Shown: positions 56,907-64,000 of the stretch, in pieces
Layout: every line of letters begins with the position of its first letter
How positions within the stretch are numbered: the first letter of the stretch is position 1
Assembly: GCF_009745975.1 (NCBI RefSeq)
Contig: NZ_WHOL01000054.1
Span: 16,934 to 80,933, forward strand
Direction: 5' to 3'
DNA length: 64,000 nt
From: Actinokineospora pegani
GTDB lineage: Bacteria > Actinomycetota > Actinomycetes > Mycobacteriales > Pseudonocardiaceae
Notes under the pieces: generated by a model
The model's input: the letters and a program-made list of their open reading frames with translations, nothing else
Told to the model about the DNA's origin: nothing
The model's database searches: none
Program-made: the position numbers and the translations under genes

Positions 56907-57599
56907 TCACCGCTCGTCGTCGTGGTCCGGGGCGGCGGTCTCCGCCTCGCCGAGCAGGGCGTAGAGCTCGCGGCGGGCGTTGTCGAGGATCTCGACCGCG
57001 CGCGCCTTCTGGTTCGCCGTGCCCGCCTGGCCGACGGTGTGCACCGCGCCCATGACCAGGCCGATCGAGCCGCGCAGGGCGTGCTCGACCGGGTCGACGC
57101 CCTGGGTGACCTGCTCCCACGGCGGGGTGTCGCCGAGCTTGGCCGCGGCGGCGGAGCCGCCCTCGGTCAGCTCGAACAGCTTCTTGCCGCCCTCGCCGTC
57201 CACCGAGCGGACCAGGTCCTCGTCGGCGAGGAGCTGCAAGGTCGGGTAGACCGAGCCGGGGCTGGGCTTCCACAAGCCGCCGGTGCGCTCGGCGATCTCC
57301 CGGATCATCTCGTAGCCGTGCATCGGCCGCTCCGTCAGCAGCGTGAGCAGGGCGGCGCGCACGTCGCCGCGCCCGCGCCGGTGCCCGCCCCGCCCGCCGA
57401 AAGGCCCGCCCCGGCCGCCGAAGGGGCCGCCGCGCCCGAACGGGCCGGGCCCGCCGAACGGGGGGATCTGCGGCATCGGGGGGAAGGGCGGGGTCATGTC
57501 GTGCTCCTCGGGGTCGAAGTCGGGGGCGCCGAACCGGCGGGCGAACGGGTGGTCGTGGTCGTGGCGGCGGCGGAAGTGCCGCGGGTCGGTGGTGCGCAT
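56907..57599 (-). CDS. PadR-family transcription regulator with Gly/Phe-rich N-terminus
   Basis: A 230-residue regulator. The PadR winged helix (about 78-160) shows VRAALLTLLTERPMHGYEMI, KPSPGSVYPTLQLLADEDLV and KKLFELTEGG. A C-terminal helical dimer region follows. The first 75 residues are unusual: His/Arg-rich (RRRHDHDHPF), then Pro-rich, then FGGRGGP repeats. ATG 57599 has GGAGAG upstream. It faces a lipoprotein gene across 157 bp containing a CGATATATCG dyad, a likely operator. Its ligand is unknown. Confidence 0.9.
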   Translation of the reverse strand: MRTTDPRHFRRRHDHDHPFARRFGAPDFDPEEHDMTPPFPPMPQIPPFGGPGPFGRGGPFGGRGGPFGGRGGHRRGRGDVRAALLTLLTERPMHGYEMIREIAERTGGLWKPSPGSVYPTLQLLADEDLVRSVDGEGGKKLFELTEGGSAAAAKLGDTPPWEQVTQGVDPVEHALRGSIGLVMGAVHTVGQAGTANQKARAVEILDNARRELYALLGEAETAAPDHDDER

Positions 57600-57661
57600 T
57601 GTTCTCTCCAGGGGCTCGCTGGGTTCTTCGGTCTCACGAACGGTCGCTCGCGATAGCTCAA

Positions 57662-57671
57662 CGATATATCG
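57662..57671. promoter_or_regulatory. Putative PadR operator CGATATATCG
   Basis: A perfect 10-bp AT-rich palindrome between the divergent padR-like and lipoprotein genes, flanked by TCGCGA at 57648-57653 and 57679-57684. PadR proteins commonly bind such dyads and repress their own gene. Confidence 0.55.
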
Positions 57672-57756
57672 GAAACTGTCGCGATGCAACGACGAAGGTC
57701 GGACACGGGTCGGCATACTGGGGAACGGGGACACGGGCTGGCGCATCGGAGGGGGC

Positions 57757-58374
57757 ATGAGGAACGGGATCGCGCTGGTCGCGGCTGGGTTGGCGCTGAC
57801 GGGCGGCGTGCTGGCGGGGTGCGCCGTCCCCACGCGCGGCACCCCGGTGGCCATCGAGCCGTTGACGACCAGGACCACCTCCGCCCCGCCGGAGGCCGAC
57901 CCGGACGACGTGCGCTGGATGGAGCGCTTCTGCGGGTCGGGGCGGCTGCTGATCACCGCGGCCGAGACGACCCAGCAGCCGACGACCTCCGACGACCCGG
58001 CCGTGCTCAGGAAGCAGTTCCTCGACGTCACCGACCGGTTCGTCGGCGTGCTCGACGCCGCCCTGTCCGACCTCAACGCGCTGGTCCCGTCCCCGGCCCC
58101 GGAGATCGACCCCAACCTGCGCAAGCTGGTCGACGGGATGACCGAGGCGCGCACCTCGATGGCCACCGCCCGCGACACCGTGCGCGCCGCCGACCCGCTG
58201 ACCGCCGAGGCCTACCGCGGCGCCATCGACGAGTTCGGCGCGGGCATGCGCGGGTTCGAGACCGCCGTCTCCGCGGTCAACAACATCGATCTGCCCGAAC
58301 GCCTCGTCGACGCCGCCGGGCAGACCCGCAGTTGCACGACCGACGGCAAGCCCGCGCCGCCAACCACCCGGTAG
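57757..58374 (+). CDS. Secreted lipoprotein of unknown function
   Basis: A 205-residue protein with a signal peptide and lipobox VLAGC (Cys22), then a Thr/Pro linker and a helical domain (about 50-195). The domain contains one Cys near each end (MERFCGSG and TRSCTTDG), possibly a disulfide. No family is recognised. GGAGGGGG precedes the ATG. It is divergent from the PadR regulator and 35 bp upstream of rlmN on the same strand, so it may be PadR-controlled. Confidence 0.8.
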   Translation: MRNGIALVAAGLALTGGVLAGCAVPTRGTPVAIEPLTTRTTSAPPEADPDDVRWMERFCGSGRLLITAAETTQQPTTSDDPAVLRKQFLDVTDRFVGVLDAALSDLNALVPSPAPEIDPNLRKLVDGMTEARTSMATARDTVRAADPLTAEAYRGAIDEFGAGMRGFETAVSAVNNIDLPERLVDAAGQTRSCTTDGKPAPPTTR

Positions 58375-58409
58375 GAGCACCCCTGCGGGCGTGGGAGAAT
58401 GGACGGGCT

Positions 58410-59513
58410 ATGACCTCACTCCCGCTCGTCTTCGACGCCCCCAAGCGCGGCCTGCCGCCGCGCCACCTCGCCGACCTGTCCACCGACGAGCGCAAGGTGG
58501 CGGTCACCGAACTGGGGGAGAAGCCGTTCCGGGCCAACCAGCTCTCCACCCACTACTTCAGCAGGCTCACCGCCGACCGCGCGGCCATGACCGACATCCC
58601 GGCCGCCGCCCGCGACCGCCTCGCCGACGAGCTGCTGCCGCCGCTGCTCACCCCGGTCCGCCACGTGACCTGCGACGACGGCGACACCCGCAAGACGCTG
58701 TGGAAGGCCCACGACGGCACGCTGCTCGAGAGCGTCCTCATGCGCTACCGCGACCGCACGACCCTGTGCGTGTCCAGCCAGGCCGGGTGCGGCATGGCCT
58801 GCCCGTTCTGCGCCACCGGCCAGGGCGGCCTGGACCGCAACCTGTCCACGGCCGAGATCGTCGACCAGGTCCGCGCCGCCGCCGCGGCCATGCGCGACGG
58901 CGAGGTGGGCGCCCCCGGCAGGCTGTCCAACATCGTCTTCATGGGCATGGGCGAACCCCTGGCCAACTACAAGCGCGTCATCGCCGCCGTGCACCGCATC
59001 TGCGACCCGGCCCCCGACGGCCTGGGCATCTCGCAGCGCTCGGTCACCGTGTCGACGGTCGGCCTGGTCCCCGCCATCCGCAAACTGGCGGAGGAGAACC
59101 TGTCCGTCCGCCTCGCCGTCTCCCTGCACACCCCCGACGACGAGCTGCGCGACACCCTCGTCCCGGTCAACACCCGCTGGAAGGTCGCGGAGGTCCTCGA
59201 CGCCGCCCGCCTCTACGCCGACCGCACCGGCCGCCGCGTGTCGATCGAGTACGCCCTCATCCGCGACATCAACGACCACCCGTGGCGCGCGGACCTGCTG
59301 GGCAAGCTGCTGCGCAAGCACCTGGGCCCCCTGGCCCACGTCAACGTCATCCCGCTCAACCCGACGCCGGGCTCGAAGTGGGACGCCAGCCCCAAGCCGG
59401 TGGAGCGGGAGTTCGTCCGGCGGGTGAACGCGCAGGGCGTGTCCTGCACCGTCCGCGACACGCGGGGCCAGGAGATCGCCGCGGCCTGCGGTCAACTCGC
59501 CGCCGAGGGCTAA
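58410..59513 (+). CDS. rlmN: 23S rRNA (adenine2503-C2)-methyltransferase RlmN
   Basis: The 367-residue radical-SAM enzyme makes m2A2503 in 23S rRNA and m2A37 in some tRNAs. The cluster motif CGMACPFC (CxxxCxxC) is clear, with [37 protein letters not shown] and [12 protein letters not shown]. The C-terminal AACGQL contains the Cys methylated during catalysis in E. coli RlmN. Gene order cdsA-rlmN is conserved in mycobacteria; here a VOC protein, a methyltransferase, padR and a lipoprotein intervene. Confidence 0.97.
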   Translation: MTSLPLVFDAPKRGLPPRHLADLSTDERKVAVTELGEKPFRANQLSTHYFSRLTADRAAMTDIPAAARDRLADELLPPLLTPVRHVTCDDGDTRKTLWKAHDGTLLESVLMRYRDRTTLCVSSQAGCGMACPFCATGQGGLDRNLSTAEIVDQVRAAAAAMRDGEVGAPGRLSNIVFMGMGEPLANYKRVIAAVHRICDPAPDGLGISQRSVTVSTVGLVPAIRKLAEENLSVRLAVSLHTPDDELRDTLVPVNTRWKVAEVLDAARLYADRTGRRVSIEYALIRDINDHPWRADLLGKLLRKHLGPLAHVNVIPLNPTPGSKWDASPKPVEREFVRRVNAQGVSCTVRDTRGQEIAAACGQLAAEG

Positions 59514-59571
59514 GTGAGATGCCGCCGACCGGGGGTCCGGACGACGGCATCGCGTTGTTGCGGCTTGGTGC

Positions 59572-59847
59572 TCAGCGGCGCCAGGACGTGCGGTCCCGGT
59601 TCACCTTCCACAGCAGCCCGACCAGGATGACGACGCCGGTGCCGATCAGCCACCAGTGCTCGGTGCTGCTGACGGTGTTGCTGGTCAGCATGATGAACAT
59701 GGACAGCGCGGTGAACACGCCCGCGATGGCGGTGCCCTTGGGGAAGGTGCCGTGCCAGCCCCACTCGGCCGACGGCTCGTCGGCGGGGCTCACCACGTGC
59801 GGGCTCGCCTTGGTCGGCTTGCGCTTCTCCAGCTCCGTGCCAGCCAC
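59572..59847 (-). CDS. DUF2631 family small membrane protein
   Basis: A 91-residue protein with a charged N-terminus (about 1-35), the motif EWGWHGTFPKG, and two membrane helices (about 38-55 and 62-82) ending in basic residues. It is an actinobacterial family of unknown function that typically lies near dxr and rip1 (Rv2876 type). GTG 59847 follows GGGAGGACGAC. It is convergent with rlmN. Confidence 0.85.
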   Translation of the reverse strand: MAGTELEKRKPTKASPHVVSPADEPSAEWGWHGTFPKGTAIAGVFTALSMFIMLTSNTVSSTEHWWLIGTGVVILVGLLWKVNRDRTSWRR

Positions 59848-59897
59848 GTCGTCCTCCCTGAGCGTCCGTCCAGCGGCCACATCGTCCCACACCGGAA

Positions 59898-59939
59898 CAC
59901 ACCGAGGGCGCCGCGGTGGTCCGCGGCGCCCTCGGTGTG
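59898..59939. terminator. Perfect 19-bp inverted repeat
   Basis: CACACCGAGGGCGCCGCGG and its exact complement flank a TGGT loop. It lies between the stop of the GlsB-like gene and the start of the DUF2631 gene, both on the minus strand, so it most likely ends the GlsB-like transcript. Confidence 0.85.
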
Positions 59940-59964
59940 ACCGTTCTCCCAAGCTCAGGCTTGG

Positions 59965-60237
59965 TTAGCGGTGTGCGCGCGACTTGTTGCCCATGACCAC
60001 GCGGTAGATGGCGAGCAGGATCACCGAGCCGAGAATGGCCAGCAGCCAGGTCTGGATGGAGAAGAAGTCCTCCAGCGGGGTGCCGAAGATGGCCTTTCCG
60101 ACAAAGCCACCGATGAAGGCTCCGACGATGCCGATGACGGCCGTGATGATCAGGCCGCCCGGGTCCTTACCAGGCATGATGGCCTTGGCGATGAGACCGG
60201 CGACCAGGCCGAGGACGATCCAGGCAATGATGCCCAT
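59965..60237 (-). CDS. GlsB/YeaQ/YmgE-family stress-response membrane protein
   Basis: A 90-residue protein with three membrane helices rich in Gly and Ile. It shows [19 protein letters not shown] and [17 protein letters not shown], the family's repeated small-residue pattern, and ends in a basic tail. Such proteins are often general-stress induced; the molecular role is unknown. ATG has a strong AAGGAG site. It is divergent from dxr across 198 bp and followed by a 19-bp perfect hairpin. Confidence 0.92.
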   Translation of the reverse strand: MGIIAWIVLGLVAGLIAKAIMPGKDPGGLIITAVIGIVGAFIGGFVGKAIFGTPLEDFFSIQTWLLAILGSVILLAIYRVVMGNKSRAHR

Positions 60238-60435
60238 GAGAGCTCCTTCCTCATGACCTCGGGCATTTCACCGAAGTCTTTCCGTTCTGCAAGTGGGATT
60301 CCCCCGTCTGGTTCGGTCCAAGCGTCTTCGGCGGAACTTTTTTCGGATTGCGCCGAACGGTCCACACGGCACGGCTCCACGTGCTGGCCCTCGCCCCGGA
60401 CCGTGCGTGCGGTGACAGCGCCCGCGTCAGGAACA

Positions 60436-61644
60436 ATGGCCGGGATGACACTCCTGCCCCAGCCGACCGCCGACGGGCCCCGCTCCGTCCTGCTCCTCGG
60501 CTCCACCGGCTCCATCGGCACCCAGGCGCTCGACGTGATCGCGGCCAACCCCGACCGGTTCACCGTCGCGGGCCTGGCCGCGGGCGGCTCCGACCCGGCG
60601 CTGCTGGCCCAGCAGGCCATCGCGCACCGGGCCCCGGTCGTCGCGGTCACCGACCCGGCGGCGGCCGAGCCGCTGCGCACCGCCCTGGCCGGGCACGCCA
60701 CCCGCGTGCTCACGGGCCCGGACGCGGTCCTCGAGCTGATCGACGCCCAGCGCGCCGACACCGTGCTCAACGGCATCACCGGCTCCCGGGGCCTGCCGCC
60801 CACGCTGGCCGCGCTGGCCACCGGGGCCCGGCTGGCGCTGGCGAACAAGGAGTCGCTGATCGCGGGCGGCCCCCTGGTGCTGGCCGCCGCCGCCCCCGGG
60901 CAGCTCATCCCGGTCGACTCCGAGCACTCCGCGATGGCCCAGGCGCTGCGCGGCGGGCGCGCCGAGGAGGTCGACCGGCTGGTGCTCACCGCCTCCGGGG
61001 GGCCCTTCCGCGGCCGCAAGCGCGCCGAGTTGTCCCAGGTCACCGCCGCTGAGGCGCTGGCGCACCCGACCTGGGCGATGGGCCCGGTCATCACCGTCAA
61101 CTCCGCCACCCTGGTGAACAAGGCGCTGGAGCTGATCGAGGCGCGGCTGCTGTTCGACGTGCCCTACGACCGCATCGACGTCGTGGTGCACCCGCAGTCG
61201 ATCGTGCACTCGATGGTGACCTTCACCGACGGCTCCACCCTGGCCCAGGCCAGCCCGCCGGACATGCGGCTGCCGATCGCGCTCGCCCTGGACTGGCCGC
61301 ACCGGGTGCCCGGCGCGGCCAGGGCCTGCGACTGGTCGACCGCCAGCCAGTGGACCTTCGAGCCGCTCGACGACGAGACCTTCCCCGCCGTGCGCCTCGC
61401 CCGCGAGATCGGCGCGGTGGGCGGCTGCCTGCCCGCGGTGTTCAACGCCGCGAACGAGGAGGCGGTGGCCGCCTTCCTGCGAGGCGACACCACCTTCACA
61501 GTAATTGTGGACACTGTCTCCCGGGTGCTCGACGACGCCTCCTCCTTCAGCGGCGAACCGCGCGACGTCGAGGAGGTGCTCGCGGCCGAGCACTGGGCCC
61601 GCGCCCGAGCGCGCGAACTCCTCGCAGGCACTGGAAGGGATTGA
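60436..61644 (+). CDS. dxr: 1-deoxy-D-xylulose 5-phosphate reductoisomerase
   Basis: The 402-residue enzyme makes MEP, the committed step of the non-mevalonate isoprenoid pathway. It has the NADPH motif [15 protein letters not shown], then [31 protein letters not shown] and [20 protein letters not shown] (20 residues). ATG 60436 is very close to AGGAA, and ATG 60445 is an alternative. dxr-rip1-ispG is a conserved actinobacterial trio and all three genes are present here. Confidence 0.97.
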   Translation: MAGMTLLPQPTADGPRSVLLLGSTGSIGTQALDVIAANPDRFTVAGLAAGGSDPALLAQQAIAHRAPVVAVTDPAAAEPLRTALAGHATRVLTGPDAVLELIDAQRADTVLNGITGSRGLPPTLAALATGARLALANKESLIAGGPLVLAAAAPGQLIPVDSEHSAMAQALRGGRAEEVDRLVLTASGGPFRGRKRAELSQVTAAEALAHPTWAMGPVITVNSATLVNKALELIEARLLFDVPYDRIDVVVHPQSIVHSMVTFTDGSTLAQASPPDMRLPIALALDWPHRVPGAARACDWSTASQWTFEPLDDETFPAVRLAREIGAVGGCLPAVFNAANEEAVAAFLRGDTTFTVIVDTVSRVLDDASSFSGEPRDVEEVLAAEHWARARARELLAGTGRD

Positions 61645-61646
61645 CC

Positions 61647-62867
61647 GTGGTCGTTTGGCTGCTGGGGCTCGTGCTGTTCGCCCTGTGCATCGGCCTCTCG
61701 GTGGCGTTGCACGAGGCGGGGCACATGTTCACCGCCAAGTGGTTCGGCATGAAGGTCCGGCGCTACTTCATCGGCTTCGGGCCGACGCTCTTCTCCTTCC
61801 GCCGCGGCGAGACGGAGTACGGGTTCAAGGCCATCCCCGGCGGCGGGTTCTGCGACATCGCGGGCATGACCGCGCTGGACCCGGTGACGCCGGACGAGGC
61901 GCCCAAGGCCATGTGGCGGTTCGCCACCTGGAAGCGCGTGGTCGTGATGTCCGCCGGGTCCATCACCCACTTCATCCTCGGCTTCGTCATCCTCTACCTG
62001 ATGGCCGTGTCGATGGGCCTGCCGAACGAGGACCTGCGCCCGATCGTCGGCGAGACCTCCTGCGCGGCGCCCACCCAGGACCGGGTGACGCTCAAGCTGC
62101 CCGACTGCGGACCGGGCGACCCCTCGCCCGCCGTCGCGGCGGGTATCCAGGAGGGCGACGAGGTCGTCGCGGTGGCGGGCGAGCCGGTCAACGAGTGGCG
62201 GCAGATGGTCGCCAAGGTGCGCGACCTGCGCGGCCCGACCGAGTTCGAGGTCCTGCGCGACGGCGAGCGGCGTACCGTGACAGTGGACGTGGCCACCGTG
62301 CAGCGGACGGTTGTCGGGTCCGTGCCGAACGACGAGAACAACAGGGTGGAGAACGCGGGCGCGATCGGCATCGCGCTGAGCGACAGCGTGCACTACGGCG
62401 GGCTGTCGGCGGTCGGGGCGACCTTCTCCTTCACCGGGACGATGTTCGCCAGGACCTGGGAAGGTCTGATGCGGTTCCCGGAGAAGATCCCCGCGGTCAT
62501 CCGCGCCATCGGCGGCGAGGACGACCCGGAGCGGCCGGTCAGCGTGGTCGGCGCCAGCGTCATCGGCGCCGACGCCGCCGAGCGCGGCATCTGGTCCATC
62601 TTCATCCTCATGCTCGCGGCGCTGAACTTCTTCGTCGGGGTGTTCAACCTGCTCCCGCTGCTCCCGCTCGACGGCGGGCACATCGCCGTCGTGCTGTACG
62701 AACGTGTCCGCGATTTCATCCGAAAGATGCGCGGCAAGGCCCCCGCGGGCCCGGTCGACTACAACAAACTGGCGGGGATCACGATGGTCTTCGTGGTGCT
62801 CGGCGGCGCGATCGTGCTGCTGACCGTCACCGCCGACGTGATCAACCCCATCCGACTACCCCAGTAG
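61647..62867 (+). CDS. rip1: Site-2 protease Rip1 (RseP-like M50 metalloprotease)
   Basis: The 406-residue intramembrane zinc protease has HEAGH in the first helix, a PDZ domain (about 120-215, with [18 protein letters not shown]) and the late metal ligand motif [12 protein letters not shown]. In mycobacteria Rip1 cleaves anti-sigma factors, so it may process membrane anti-sigmas such as the RslA-like protein at 4.6 kb; this is an inference. GTG 61647 is two bases after the dxr stop. Confidence 0.95.
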   Translation: MVVWLLGLVLFALCIGLSVALHEAGHMFTAKWFGMKVRRYFIGFGPTLFSFRRGETEYGFKAIPGGGFCDIAGMTALDPVTPDEAPKAMWRFATWKRVVVMSAGSITHFILGFVILYLMAVSMGLPNEDLRPIVGETSCAAPTQDRVTLKLPDCGPGDPSPAVAAGIQEGDEVVAVAGEPVNEWRQMVAKVRDLRGPTEFEVLRDGERRTVTVDVATVQRTVVGSVPNDENNRVENAGAIGIALSDSVHYGGLSAVGATFSFTGTMFARTWEGLMRFPEKIPAVIRAIGGEDDPERPVSVVGASVIGADAAERGIWSIFILMLAALNFFVGVFNLLPLLPLDGGHIAVVLYERVRDFIRKMRGKAPAGPVDYNKLAGITMVFVVLGGAIVLLTVTADVINPIRLPQ

Positions 62868-62895
62868 CCCGTTCGAGAGAGTCCCGGAGAACACG

Positions 62896-64000
<1,105 letters not shown>

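Noticed and set aside
57648..57684. A single large operator formed by the TCGCGA arms and CGATATATCG
   Set aside because: The two symmetry centres differ by half a base pair, so they are not one dyad; only the inner palindrome is claimed.

Overview
This is about 64 kb of very GC-rich chromosome from a filamentous actinomycete. The best fit is the order Pseudonocardiales (Actinosynnema, Saccharothrix, Actinokineospora or Amycolatopsis type). This is inferred from extreme GC at third codon positions, frequent GTG and TTG starts, 1-4 nt stop/start overlaps, a WhiG-type sporulation sigma factor, an adenylylation-type PII system with GlnR-like boxes, and gene order matching the mycobacterial Rv2868c-Rv2922c backbone. 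I saw no rRNA, tRNA, CRISPR array, insertion sequence or prophage.

Layout: 1-6.1 kb holds a gene tail, kdpE, smc (convergent with kdpE) and an acyP / ECF sigma / zinc anti-sigma operon. 6.2-11.4 kb is accessory: a Thr/Ser-rich membrane protein, a CAP-domain secreted protein, a GNAT enzyme, an SSS symporter and anmK. After ftsY, 13-18.7 kb is a cell-surface locus: LuxR-type regulator, large membrane GT2 glycosyltransferase, one frame joining DUF4397 to a class F sortase, and a second LuxR-type regulator with a degenerate receiver and a TTA codon. 18.8-23.9 kb is a coupled ureide operon (malate synthase, an HpcH/HpaI-like protein, allantoinase, allantoicase). It is followed by a GntR regulator with an apparent CTG start and a small Cys-rich protein behind paired TATATA palindromes. 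A FhuF-like protein then faces the GlnR-boxed amt-glnK-glnD operon.

From 32 kb the window is mostly housekeeping: ffh, an amidohydrolase, a CPBP protease, pxpA, rpsP-khpA-rimM-trmD, rplS, three tandem signal peptidase I genes, rnhB, a DUF2469 gene, yraN-comM-(small ORF)-dprA-xerC-whiG, an antisense M23-family gene, rpsB-tsf-pyrH-frr-cdsA, a VOC protein, a methyltransferase, a PadR regulator divergent from a lipoprotein, rlmN, two small membrane-protein genes, dxr, rip1 and a truncated ispG. Perfect or near-perfect GC-rich hairpins punctuate many transcription units.

How it works together: the backbone combines membrane targeting and export (ftsY, ffh, lepB x3, rip1), translation, the MEP isoprenoid pathway (dxr, ispG), DNA processing (smc, xerC, dprA, comM, rnhB) and nitrogen sensing. 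The most unusual parts are accessory inserts: the sortase/DUF4397/GT2/dual-regulator locus, the ureide operon with an uncharacterised lyase-like member, the GntR/Cys-rich pair, and a 52% GC insertion inside xerC.
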